Of a DNA stretch of 64,000 nucleotides, positions 1 through 12,200 are shown piece after piece; the first letter of the stretch is position 1, and each line of letters starts with the position of its first letter. This DNA comes from Chrysoperla carnea (Eukaryota; Arthropoda; Insecta; Neuroptera; Chrysopidae), in NCBI RefSeq assembly GCF_905475395.1, contig NC_058338.1, positions 5,160,935-5,224,934 of the forward strand. Direction: 5' to 3'. A program made the translations under genes and the position numbers. Below the pieces are notes generated by a model that saw only the letters and a list, made by a program, of their open reading frames with translations, did not search any database and was not told the origin of the DNA.

Positions 1-1370
1 GTTCAAAATTTGGAGATTTAAAACACGACAAAATCAAAAATACAAAAAAAAAACATTCTGTTCGGGGGTATGATAAGAAAAGGTAGAATATAAAATCATT
101 GCAAATCCAAAAAAATTTAGATCTTGTGTTTCAAAGCACGTTGAATTAGAAAATGCAAATAAATGTCTGCTACATTGTCGTTAGCCCATCCCCTTACGAA
201 ATTTTTTTAAGATAAAAGGTTGCATCACATATTATTAAGGAGAATAAAACGGAAATTGAAAGAGCCAACGAGTTTGGTAACTAATTTTGAAATTTTTGGA
301 AAACAATCTATAAAGAAGTATCCCAGGGGTAACGAACGCTTTTGTTGCATCAGGTAGTAAATAAAATTTTCATGCGAAAAGTCCTTTTCCATTTTCTGAT
401 CCGATACACTCTCGCGTCTCACTCTCGGAGTTTTACTATTATCTTGCCGATGTAGCGCGCTTCTGATTGACTGCCTATTTTAATAAACAGCTAATTATCC
501 GTACATAGAATCAAAATATGGAACAGGACGATTTTGTCTTAGAATTGTATTTCCTATCTGATGCAACAAGAGGCGTCCGTTACTCCTTGAACACTCTGTA
601 TAGTAACTATAATAGAATTCATAGGTGTTGCTACGAATTTTTGATAGTATTTGGCTGAAAATTTTATATTTAACTCTCATTGAAGAAAATAGTACAAAAA
701 TTGTCGCTGGGCTTTAGTGCCTCCTCAATAATTCTATTGTATCGACGCCTATGACAAGGATTTATTTTTAAAAAAATCAAAAATAAATCATTCTATTAAC
801 AAATTTTTCTAAATATTAAAAAAAAGTTAATTGCAATTAACTGAAAAATGAATAAAAGTGACCTCAATATTATTAGATAAAGAAGTTAACCATCAATCAA
901 CATTGCAAGGTTATAAAAACAAATATTGCTAAAAATAGAAATGTATTTTGACTTGACTTGTTCTTTTTAAAACAAAACAAAAAACTCACTAGGAGATATT
1001 TGGTTCCCCAATAAAACATATGCACTTGTTATTTAATAGTTAATAAGACAAGAAAAAATTAAGTTATCAAAGCTATAATTAAAATGAATACTGAACTCCC
1101 AAGTCATTTCTGGATAATTATTTTTAGTATATTTGTAGGAGAGATTGTATTTATCTAAGTGCATTAACGTTTTTGTTATCTGAATTATTGTTTACGAAAA
1201 AAGATATCATGTATCGATTTGTGACAGGGAGCATCCTTAAATAAACAATGTGGCCCCATATACAGGATGACTTTTTTAAGTTGACATATGCGTGAAATTC
1301 GTAAAATAAGTTCAATCGAAGAAATGCTTCAAACGAATAATTACCCTAAAACACTAGCTTTTTAAGTAGC
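1..1370. other. AT-rich stretch without a recognised gene
   Basis: Only short open frames in very AT-rich sequence. I see no splice-bounded exon, RNA gene or element with clear ends. The unfinished 3' part of the candidate gene at 3333-6978 could lie here or beyond the window edge, but I could not locate an exon. Confidence 0.5.
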
Positions 1371-1760
1371 TTTTCAAGATGTTTTAAAGTAGACTAATGC
1401 TACAATATGAGACTAGTGTGATCTCTATAGACCTAATAGTTTCCGTGATAAAGCCTTTCAAAATTTTTTTTTTATAATTTTTTTCGACCTTCGCAATTTT
1501 ATGTAATATAATGTCGTTTTGAATGAATTTTGACAATAATTAACACTAGCACACTCTGTCGGAGGTATGTGGAACTACATCCCGCTAGAGTAGTTCTACA
1601 TATCTCCGACAGAGTGTAGTAGTTCCAGTGACGTCTAAAATATTACAAAATATTGCAAAGTTAGAAAAAATGATAAATTTTGAACAACTTTATCTCTGAA
1701 ACTATTGGGTCTACAGAGACGATTCTAGTATCGTTTTATAAAGTGTCGGATAGTATAATT
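1371..1760. repeat. Large imperfect palindrome with a 28-bp hairpin at its core
   Basis: The left flank (about 1375-1475) contains the reverse complement of the right flank (about 1665-1745): a stretch reading roughly 'tttatctctgaaactattgg' followed by 'gtctacagagacgattctag'. At the centre, bases 1551-1578 and 1590-1617 form a hairpin with an 11-nt loop. Transcribed from the plus strand, all 28 positions pair, two of them as G-U. The structure resembles a foldback or MITE-type element. The same motif recurs at 2571-2690 and 48464-48500, so it is a dispersed repeat family. Confidence 0.7.
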
Positions 1761-2146
1761 AATCAACCGCATATCCGTCTAATTGGACTCCCTTCGAGAA
1801 AATGCGCCGTTTTTGTACAGTTATAAGGCGAAACACAATAAAAAAAGATGTTTATGAATCAATGGCATCATACCCTGACGGACTTTGGGGCTAATATTTC
1901 GATTTTTAATTCTCACCAAAGCAAAAGAAAATAATGGGGTAATTTTTCAACAAAGTATCAAATATAATTAAAGCTTTTTATTTAGTTTATCTCAGAAACA
2001 GTAGTGCTTAGAAAAACAAATATTTATATACAATTAAGCCATCATATGTGCAACATATTTATTTGATATGCATTTAATACCGGAAGTAAAAATTATCACT
2101 TCCGCAATTCTTTTATCATAATGATTATTACATTAACTTGATACAT

Positions 2147-2565
2147 TACACCTCTGTATCAAATTCGGTAGTTCTGATTCTTTGCAGGGTTGTTTATGAT
2201 GTTATTTCAATGAATAATCCAAGTTTACCTCAAGCACCGAACGCAATCACGTCAAAAATCGAAAAATACGTGAACATTTCAACTTTTTTGCAGATTTTTC
2301 GATTATAAGGGGTAAAGTAGACTAAATTTGCAACAATATGAGAGTAGAATCGTCTCAAAAGGTACTTCAAAAACAACTCCTTGATGGTTATAATCGAAAA
2401 AATCTGAAAAAAAGATGAAATTTTCACAGGTTTTTTTGATATTTGACACAGTTGCGTTGGTCCCTCGAGGTCACAAACTTGGATTATTCATTGGGACAAT
2501 ATCTTAAACAAGTCTGCTAAAAATCAGAACTACCGAATTTGACATTAGCTCTGATGTATAAAGTT
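2147..2565. repeat. Inverted repeat (foldback element)
   Basis: The left arm, about 2147-2306, is the reverse complement of the right arm, about 2390-2560. Both contain the block 'aacttggattattcattg' and the block 'gaactaccgaatttga'. The spacer is about 80 bp and has no coding sequence. This is a foldback or MITE-like structure of the family also present at 2690-2870 and 48464-48620. Confidence 0.7.
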
Positions 2566-2689
2566 ACGTCGATTAATTTTGAAGGGATTTATCTCGGAAA
2601 GTATTGAGTCTACAGAGTCCATTCTCATCTCATATTGTAGCATATTTAGTCTACGTTAAAAACTTCCTGAAAAGGATTTACCAAAAAAC

Positions 2690-2870
2690 TAGTCCTTTAT
2701 TAAGGTAATAATCGGCAAAATCCAAAATGTTCACGGATTTTTAACAAAATTCCGTTCAGTGCTCGGGTCACAAACTTGGATTAGTTATTAGACCCCAACA
2801 TCATAAACAAGCCTGTAAAAAAATCGGAACTACCGGATTTAATGCAGATTACTCTGTACTTTCGGCTCCC
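2690..2870 (+). repeat. Further direct copy of the dispersed foldback-family arm
   Basis: This segment repeats, with divergence, the right arm of the inverted repeat just upstream: 'cacaaacttggatta', then 'cataaacaagcctg', then 'ggaactaccggattt'. The shared order of blocks shows a single repeat unit duplicated locally. Confidence 0.6.
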
Positions 2871-2904
2871 CGTACTTTCAAACCACAAAGTTACAGTATT
2901 AGAT

Positions 2905-3210
2905 TGGGTAGAGCCTAAATAGCCGAGCGGTCAAAGGCGTTAGACTTTGACTGTTCGTCTATTTAAACTTAGGTTGCGGGTTCGAATCCAGGCAGCGGCA
3001 GTGTGAACAATTTATAATTAATGGGAGTACAGAATTGATCACATTGTCGTCGCTTGGATAAAAACGAAGTTACCAACTCCACCCACATCAATATGTAATT
3101 GTAAGTTAAATAAATAAAGATTAACAAATAATGATATGGGTGGCCTCTGTTATAGGTGTATATGTCAGAGAAACGGAGGTTAAAACCCATTATTATTATT
3201 ATTATATTGG
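2905..3210 (+). mobile_element. tRNA-derived SINE
   Basis: A pol III-type head carries an A box (tagccgagcgg, around 2920-2930) and a B box (gggttcgaatcc, around 2978-2989). A tRNA-unrelated body follows, and the element ends in an (ATT)n tail near 3190-3207. The 3' body (gaggttaaa/ggtggcctctgtt region, 3140-3185) recurs in reverse orientation at 39548-39635 next to an (AAT)n run, which confirms a retroposed family rather than a functional tRNA. Confidence 0.75.
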
Positions 3211-3332
3211 CAAGGAATAAACATAACCCAAAAACAATCATACGCGTTTTTAAAAAACGCGTCATTTTCATAAAACATGTTCACGAAAACCTAAATAGTA
3301 AAAAATCAACAAAAATTCAAAAAAATATTTAC

Positions 3333-6300
3333 CTGTTTACTTTATTACTATTATAATTATCTTCTCCAACACTTTCCAAAGAATTCATACGACGTCTTTT
3401 TAAATTTGATCGCGATCGAGTTCGTGACCGACTACGCGTACGATGACGTCTTCGAGATCGTGGCATCTACAAAAACGCAACGAAAAAACATATTTAGATT
3501 ACAAACAAAACATCAGGGAATTGAAATATTATACATTTATCGAAAAAAAAAAAAAAAATATTATGATGAATATATCCAGGAAGAATCTAGAAACATTTTT
3601 ATTGAAAATACATTTGACATTTTGAATTTATACAAGAAAATTAGTTACCATAGAAAATTTATTGAATAAAATTATATATTTTCACTGTTTTTTATCAAAA
3701 ACTTAATCACAACGGGCACACTTATCAAAAAATATACAAAATTTTATTAAAACAAGAAATCTGTAACACCAATATGTCCGCCATTTTAAATGACTTGAAC
3801 ATGGTTACAAATACCCATTTAATTTAAATGAATATGGATGATCTTTGTCAATAATTTTTTAAATAAAAATCAATTTTAAGGGTACTTACAATGTTTATAT
3901 TTGTTGGATTTAAATTAAACCAAAAGTAATTAGCTAAACGTAAAACACAATTCCAAGTTTTTGATGCAGAACCTTGAATTAGTTGACTGCGTAACAGTGA
4001 ACTAAACATTGATCCAAGTGTGTCGTAAAAAAGATGGCTAGTTTTCGAGTCAACAGCCGGCGTCACATAAATTTCATTTTTATTTTATCAACATTTTTAC
4101 AAAACTCACGATTTTTTTATAATTTATATTAAATAAATTGCATGTAGGATTAAAATTGTTAATCAGTTTTATTATAAAATTAAGTATTTTATTTAACTAT
4201 CATAAATTATTTTAGAACACAATTGTTTATTTATCTCTTTCTATTGAATCCAAACATCATTGCAATGTTTACCTACGTACGCCATAACTGTTTAAAAGTA
4301 CAGACAAAACAAAATCTCTATGAAGTTAGCACTTTAGGACTTAATGCAGCATCCATTAAGTTATTTAGTTTTAGGTTTTTTAAATAAACTTTCTATATAA
4401 AGTATTTCAATAAAGACCTATTCATAAAATATAAACACAAATAAAGAAAAAAGGCTTGTCGCCATTGGTTGAATAACTTCTTTATATCAATTTACTTCTA
4501 TAGTAAATTAAAACTTACATTCTGTAGTAAATTCCCTTCTAACATAATTGGCATATTTAGTTTGCTTGAAGTTTAAAAATAACTAGTCTATGAATTTATT
4601 GGATTTTATAGCAATTTCAAGTCAAATAATTTTATTGCTCGTCCATTTTTAACCTCTACCTTAGTCACTTTCGGTTCGAGATATTCATAATTCTAAAATT
4701 AGTATATGAAGGTCCCCTTATTTCTAAATCAAGGTGCCCTTTCTTAAATCTCTGCCGCTTTAGTCAAGAAGCAAGAGGCAAACTACAACTTTTTTAAATC
4801 TATATTATGGAGTTTAAACTTAGTGGATAAGTTCCTTCGATCAAGGTAGGATTAACAATGTTGAGGCCCTTAGGTAAATTCTCGTCAGAATGCATATTTT
4901 TTTTAGTCTTAGTAAAGATTATAGAGTGTTTAAGGCCCCTTGTGGGTCCTTTCTCATACAAATTTGTTTTTCCTCCCTGATTTTTTTGTCTTCACAAATC
5001 AACTTGGCACCCCCTTCAACTTTTGGGGTCATAAAACAAATTTCTCCTTGGCAGTTGCCTACTCTTCCTAATGCCTATTGCTTAATCCGACTCTGTCTCT
5101 CATAGCTAAATATGTACTTAGAAATAAACAAACAACAATATTTTTATAAATAATTCAAGGAAGGTGACAGCGTTTGGGCAGTAAAAAAATACAGCATAGT
5201 TTTATCTATGGTATACACCGTTCATTGACACTGTTGCCAATATTAATTTTTTTTGTTCATAATAAACATTTTTCTCGTATGTCGTATGTTGCACGAAAAT
5301 TTAAAACAGGTTAGTAATATCAATTGATCACCTCAATTATATACTTTCTTTTAAATTTTAATGAGAAAATATTTCCTTTTATAGATGAAAAAGTTTAAAC
5401 TAGAAAATGAATAATCTTAAAATTGAATTTTTCAATAAAAATTATTTGAGTCTGATTATTTAAAAATGAGTAACATATGAACACCTGAATTTCCTACCTT
5501 CGGACCCAATAAGATAAAGGAAAATGAGGAAATTCTTAGGTATAGTTTAAAAACAAGGATAATAGATTTCTAAAAAGTTTAAAATGTCTAATTTACTGAA
5601 ATTTTTTCATAATTGACGGTGAATTCTTATAGAAAAAATCAGAAAATGAAAATGTGTGCCATCTGCAGGCCTGGACCATCGTCCAGGATCTCGCGGTAAG
5701 AAAGATCTCTTCACACACAAGAGCCGGAGATTCAAAATAACGTGACGACGAAAGCTGAGATCGTTCTCACAATTAAAATTCATCAAAAACTATTTGAGAT
5801 CAACTATGGCGCAGGATATTTCGCGTACTTCTGATTTCGACACTGTCATCGACACATTTGCAAAACAAAATGCTCGCAAGGTTAACTTTTACGCCTAAAA
5901 AGGTCTCGCATGACCCAGGATCTTGCGTTGGCTGACGCCACTGCTACTCGAGAGAACGAAAATGGTAGTCACTTGTCTGTTTCGAATTTCGCGTTTGTTC
6001 AGGCAAGATATAAATGGAACCTAATTAACTGTGCCTGTCAATTCTCCAACGATGTAGGCAATATGTATTACGTAAATGTATACTATACGTATAAAAGCAA
6101 TAATTAGTGAATTACTTACTAAATCACTCTCTTGGATTCCTCTCCCGGATCCACACTGACATGATTTTGAATGCATAATAGGTGGTTCATTAGATTTATG
6201 TTGTTCATTTTCAGGTTGTTCACTATTTTGACAACTTTTTGCGCTTGATAATCGCGTACTTTTTTTAATCAATGATAAATTCTTTTTAATTTCACATTGT

Positions 6301-6978
6301 ATACTTTTTGCTTGTTTATCGATCCCTCTTGAAGCGAATTTATCAACTGATCCAATTCCAATAGCATCTGTTGTCCGATCATTACGGGTCCAATTCATAT
6401 CCGTTTGATTCATCCCAGGAAGATCATCTTCCCTTATTGTAAATGAAGATTCATTTTTTGGGTTTTTCTTTTTATTTCGATTTAAACCTCTACAACGTTT
6501 ACAATCGCATTCAGCGCTTGATATGGAACTTATGGAATTATCAAATGATTGTGATCGACTTCTTATCCGCTTCAATTTGTCCCGGGCATTACTTTTTTTC
6601 AATTTTTTTACCGCGTTAATTTTGTTTTTTACAGTAGTCGTTCTATATCCTTTTTGGTTAATAACACGAGTAATTTTTTTTATATTCTCGCCTATCAATC
6701 CATTTTTATATCGGCCGTCTTCTTTAGAAATAAATTTTTGGAATAAATCAGGATTTATCGGATGGTCACCATGTCTCTAGAAATAAATTTTATTCAATTC
6801 ACATATGAAAAAGTGAATCGCACATTTCCCTCGTAATTCCGTTAATTAAAGGGAAGAAAAATTATTGTTAAATGTAAATAAGAGTTAATTTAAAAATGTT
6901 GAATACCTTCTTTATTTTATTTTTTCTCTTCCGATGGTCTTCTCTGCGATGTTCCGGGCATCGACATTTTCGTGCCAT
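3333..6978 (-). CDS. Candidate gene for a basic Arg/Ser/Lys-rich protein, 3' end missing
   Basis: I do not recognise this protein. Three exons join in phase on the minus strand. Exon 1 (6978-6907) begins MARKCRCPEHRRED and ends at AAG|GTATTC. Exon 2 (6776-6120, 219 codons) starts after TTTCTAG and ends at TTA|GTAAGT. Exon 3 (3466-3333) starts right after a good acceptor (GCGTTTTTGTAG) with ATGCCACGATCTCG, encodes the RS-rich run RSRRRHRTRSRSRTRSRS, and ends in phase 2 at AACAG|GTAAAT. Exon 2 is Lys/Arg-rich with Cys pairs (CDCKRC, CQCGSG), no membrane segment and no known domain. Composition suggests a nuclear or nucleic-acid-binding protein, which is inference only. The 2.65-kb second intron and the missing last exon(s) make this a tentative model. 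Confidence 0.4.
3467..6119. other. Intron of the candidate gene; AT-rich with one GC-richer patch
   Basis: Mostly AT-rich non-coding sequence. A 72-codon open frame at 3848-4066 (minus) ends at a strong GTAAGT donor but has no usable acceptor or ATG, so I do not call it an exon. Around 5650-6020 the base composition becomes visibly GC-richer. The motif CAGGAT plus a G/C-rich tail occurs three times there (about 5681, 5812 and 5919), and a 30-aa plus-strand frame runs from 5806 to 5898. Origin unknown. Confidence 0.4.
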
Positions 6979-9000
6979 TATTTACTTCGATGAAAAAGAA
7001 AACAAAATTTTTTGATCAAAACATAATTTATTACGGCTTGATTTTTATGTACGCTATAGTTTCAATATTCGAAGGAAAAATATACGAAATTCAAATATTT
7101 CATATTATCGTCAAACAATTTGACATTTTCCAACTATATGTTTTAAAATTCTTTCACAGTTTTTATTTTTAAATGAATATTTATTGTAAGACAAAAAATT
7201 TACAACTTGATAAAATGGAAAAAATCTTTAAAACATCATATGTCAATAATGTCAAAATAAAAGACTGATTTTTTTCCAAAATTTTTACTACCTAAGTTGG
7301 ATAATTAAACAATATATCAATTGGTGTTATTTTAAACAAAATTACCAAAAACTGTGAACTCATAATTGGGATACATTTACAATTTTGGATAATTAGTTTT
7401 TTTTTTAACGAATATTAAACAATTATTAAAAATGACGATTTATTTGCAAACGTAGGCAATGAAGATTGTTTTTATGTAATCACTAATGCCTAACTAGTTT
7501 TAAAAATAGTAAGCATGCCGATCGAATATTTTAATCTGCCTTTTTAAGTTGTAAAGTCATATAAATCCTTATGAAAACTGTAGTACCAAATTTTCCTCTA
7601 GGATAACCTTCGCTTTCCCTCAAATTTCGTATAGGCGAAGAAAATTGAGTTTTTCTCGAATTTCCTTATAAAAAAAATAACTTTTGTTTTAAACATTTTT
7701 CGCCATTAAAAGAACAAAAGTTCAGATTACATTTTTACTGGAAATGTGCTCGCTATAGATTATTGAATACTGAATAGATAAATCTTAATTCTTGTTTGCA
7801 TTTTAAAATGATTTGACCGAAATAGTTTTAATTTAAAAAGTGAATGTGTTAACTAGAATAATGCATTTTTTATTTTGCAATATGTGACCTACTTGTTCTC
7901 ACAACAAGGTAAATCAAAATTATTAAATCATTGTGAATTATTAATATTGAAAAGAAAAACAGTTTAGTCTGCATAGTTAGATCAACCATTTCATAAAGGA
8001 TCCAATTGTCACTTAAATAATACAGGTTATATAGAAGCTCGTTACTCTTGTCCATAATGCACTAAATTATCGGAGTTATTTTTTTATTGAAATAGGTTCA
8101 GCATCACGTACTGAATGTAAATGCACAAAATACTTACAAAAATAGGCGGGGGAAGTGCCTCCATTTTATGGAAAACTGTTTCGGGATATATTTAACAATT
8201 GGCAATAAAGATATTCAAATTCAAATTCGAGAAACCCCACCTATTGGGGATAGTAATTCGTACTAACGAAAACTGGAAGTGGACCCGTTTCCAGTAGTTT
8301 CAATTTAGACTACCAGGTTACTTACCATTTATCAATAACAATTTAATTGATAAACAAGGGGATTTATAACGGTGTTTGTTTTTATGCTTAGGATCCCTAA
8401 AACCTTCACTATTGATCAAGTTCAATGATCGTGCTTAAAATTTTTTTGATTTATCTCTAGTATCTTGTTATTGTTTTTAATAAATAAAAAAATGTATTGT
8501 AAAAACAAAACTAGATTTTTTGTTAAGATTAAATGGTGGGAAAAATGACTAATACAAGAAAAAGTATTTAACATTACAACAACAACAAAAAATGAAGTAG
8601 CCATAGACATGAAAAACTGGACCGCATACTCAAATCCATCACGTATTTTAACTATTTGTAAAAGGATCCTTTTCGGATCAAGAATTAACTTTGAATATAA
8701 GGTCTATGATAGGTTTTACTAAACCTGAAAATTTTCGTACAAAATCATTATAAAACTGGAAATAATTTAACGGTACTATCAAATAAAAATTTACTAAAAA
8801 AATATCTTTATTTTTTATTACATACCTATAAAATCAGAGATGTATTCAGGAACATTTGTTTTATCTTAAAATCTTAAATTTACAAATTGAGCTGCTATTT
8901 TCAAATTATATTGAGTATTTACAAACAATTAAACTAGTTTCAACAATTAAAGTACATTTTTTAAGTGATTTTGCCACACTATATGAAAATCTAGGTAAGA
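6979..9000. other. AT-rich intergenic stretch, nothing recognised
   Basis: Short AT-rich frames only. Fragments around 7650-7760 resemble the dispersed repeat best seen at 25045-25460. No gene, RNA gene or bounded element is visible. Confidence 0.5.
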
Positions 9001-9218
9001 CAGCGCCGGATTTAGACACTGGACCCTATGGGAAATAAAGTTTTTTATTGGAAATTTCAATGATGGTCAACTTTTGTTCTGTTATTAAAATTAAAGACAT
9101 TGGATATCCATTTTGTGAAAATCTACGTGTAGATGAAGCTGTTGAAAGTTTTCTGTGCATTTGTAGACCTCCACAAAATTTTTGTACACAGGTCTCCACA
9201 TCGGTAAATCCAGCGATG
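9001..9218. mobile_element. hAT-type MITE, 8-bp target duplication AGGTAAGA
   Basis: The element starts CAGCGCCGGATTTA and ends TAAATCCAGCGATG, an imperfect terminal inverted repeat. It is flanked on both sides by AGGTAAGA (8993-9000 and 9219-9226). An 8-bp duplication and a CAG..GCGGATTTA-type terminus are hallmarks of hAT elements. The terminus matches that of the larger hAT at 34124-35524 (CAGTGGCGGATTTA), so the two are probably related. It lies 61 bp past the SLC19A stop codon, inside its probable 3' UTR. Confidence 0.85.
9044..9049 (-). promoter_or_regulatory. First AATAAA downstream of the SLC19A gene
   Basis: On the minus strand this is the first AATAAA after the SLC19A stop (9279). 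It lies within the MITE at 9001-9218, so the transposon may supply the poly(A) signal. No transcript evidence was available. Confidence 0.45.
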
Positions 9219-9278
9219 AGGTAAGATTTTATGATTTAAAACGTTATGTCTTTAAAATGTCACATCAAAAATATGACA

Positions 9279-12200
9279 TCAGGAAGCAATTGTGTTAAGT
9301 GTAATACTTTCTGTTTGTTTTGAGGATCGTTTCTTAAATAATACATGTTCGAAAATATAAAATACTACAAAAATACATGCAATTGCGATATGGTATCCAC
9401 CATACGTCAAAAATTGATTATGTGGTCCAAAAGCCAGACCATTATCGGAGACAACAATCTGTATTAAAAATACTTGAAATATTAATGCAAAAAATGTATT
9501 TATACCAAATATTAAGGCATAACTATCTTCAGGTATATCCGATGCGACAATAAAATTGGCGACTGTGATCATAACATGATACAAGGCCCCAAATATGATA
9601 TACCCTAAATACGAAACCCAAATACTGTCAGTTAATGCTGATGTAATTAATCCACAGCCGCCAATTGTCGAACATACGGCCAATATAATTTCACCATATT
9701 TATCCCAATCGATTTTAACCATTCCAGCTACCACAGATCCAAGTGCACCAATTATGGTTAGAATAGCTGTAACACCTGCGTTGTACATGTTTTTCTCAAT
9801 ATTTTCTGTACCCTCTTCCGTTTCGGGAGATAATGTTAACCATAACGGTTGTATGTAACTTTCCACTTGTAGAAAACCGCATGTTGCCATTGCCCACCAT
9901 AAAGACCATTTTATGATTTTTAAGTTGGTATACGCTGTTTTTGTATGATCCCAAAGTAGTGAGAATGCAAGCTTACTTTTCTTTTTGATACTTAAGTTAC
10001 TTGTTTCAGGTGAGTTGAAGTATAAACTTTTGGATACTGATGGTAATAAAACCCAAGACCAAAATGTGGCGCATATCATTGCTGTAAAATATACATGACT
10101 TATGATTTTTAAACATTTTCAAAATAAGTGGACTTAACAAATATACCACAAGAGCACTAAACATTACAAAAAGTTAACTGTATGCGCCCTTAGACAGGTT
10201 GGATTATAGTGGCTGCCATGGGATGGGACACACTTAGACCACAGTCCGTTGTCCGGCCACTACTCCATGAACCAATTGGGTGTTGTTTAGGAACAACAGA
10301 AGTGTTTTGATGTCAACGAAGTTAAGATCGGAGAGGTCGTCAAAGAAAGACTGACTCAAGCGAGTCCATCTCCTCATGGCAAGAGTATAGACAGTGACAG
10401 AGAATATGAAACATCTTTTCTTCCCCCTTCCCACTGTGACAGTTCCTGCAATAGTCGTGATACACTGTCAGGCCCAGTATCTTGTAATAGCCGCAAAAAT
10501 TTTGCTTATAGAGGCCCTTTAAAGCGAGACAAGATTTTCGGAACGCCTGCGATTGTACTCAGACCATGTCTGTCTTGTAGTGTCACAAGACAAGGAGGCA
10601 CTCAACATCACTTTAATAACTTTGGACTTAAGTAAAAACTTAGGTAATAGTAAAAGAATATTTTCTCTAACCTGAAAAACTTAAATAATTTAATTGCATG
10701 ATGTTTAAAATATGAAAATAAATAAAACATTGTGCAACCACAGCGGATGTAAATCGACCAGATAAAATAGCGATTCTCGTACATGATGTAACAAATTGAT
10801 AATGTTCTTTTGGTACTTTTGCATAAATATATGTATAATATGCAACTTCAGCTGCCATAAAAAATCCATAAATAACCTGTAGACAAAATAAAAATATATT
10901 ATTTTATTATTATCCATAAATTATTGATATGGAAATCATTAATTATAATTAATTTGCTAATTAACATAGTATATATTAATTTAATTATTATAAACAATCT
11001 ATTATGGAATTTTTTTTCTTATAACAAATATAAGTTTTCATTTTTATAGACTTCGTGCTAGGAAGAAAGTAGTGCTAACTTATTAAGTAGTTGTTATCAC
11101 CTCTAGATCGCAATAGTTCTAAAATTTTCTCGAAAACTACGAGTTTTTTGAATATAGTTCATTCGATCATTAATAACTCTTTTTAATATGTTAAGAAATA
11201 TCCCAACTCTCATTTTTACCTCTTGAACGAAGGTGAAAATTGAAAAACCTTAATTTTTGAGTAATTAAGATCATTTTTGTTTTTGCCCAGAAGCGTAAAA
11301 GTTCTGTGTTTTTTTATAGAGATTGTTTGGCGTTCACACCAAATTCTTAACGAGTGAATGAGTTGAAGTTTTTAGCCCTTTCGTTCAACAATGGGACACT
11401 ATTTTCGGGAAAATTAGAAAAGGCTCATTGTTATCCCTAAATGCTGAAAAGTAAATAATAAATTTTTCTGGATTGCTTCAAGATTGGTTACTTATAGTCA
11501 ACAAAATATTCGCAAGGTCACGCTGTACGCAATTTCGATAATTAATAGGTGAATGCAAATTCTATCACATACACGGGAATTATAAAAAAGCAATAGCTCC
11601 ATGAGCCATGACTAGGAAATTCGCTAAAAAAAAATCGCATGGTTGTATGATCATGCGTTTAGGAAGCAAATGATAATCAAGTTAAGCGCACGCGTATTTT
11701 AACACAAATATTAATTTTTTTATCTAAAAAAAAAAACAGTTGCATGGTATTTGTCATGGAGGCTATAAAAAAGGAGAACGATCGCTATAGAAAATATTGT
11801 CCTCAAAATATGGACAAAATAAGTGAGGCGCTGGGATCGCTAAGTTGTCTCATTAAAAGCGGGCTGTTGTGCGCTAATTTCAAATGATCTATCAACGTTT
11901 AATATACGTTCATATAATATCATTCAAAGGAAAAAAAAAGCAAATAATGAAATTATTATTAATTATTATTATTATTTACTAATGAATAAATTATAAATTA
12001 TCTATTCTACTTTATAAATTTATATCTATACTACTTTATAAATTTGAATGGCACTAACTTCATCTACTTGTACTCATAAACAGCTAACTTCGCAGATACT
12101 ACTTACCGACGACAGCGCGGCTGGTGGCTGAAAAATGAACTATAAATTCTACAAATTTTCAGGGATCGTTCTCCTTGTCTATAACCTCCATGGTATTTGT

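Noticed and set aside
2905-3000. Possible functional tRNA (Leu/Ser-like head)
   Set aside because: It is continuous with a SINE body and (ATT)n tail that recur at 39548-39635, and the stems are imperfect.
3848-4066. 72-codon minus-strand frame ending at an AACATT|GTAAGT donor
   Set aside because: It has no ATG in frame (the start is GTG), no acceptor in a phase compatible with neighbouring exons, and no family I recognise. A chance ORF or unrelated exon cannot be separated.
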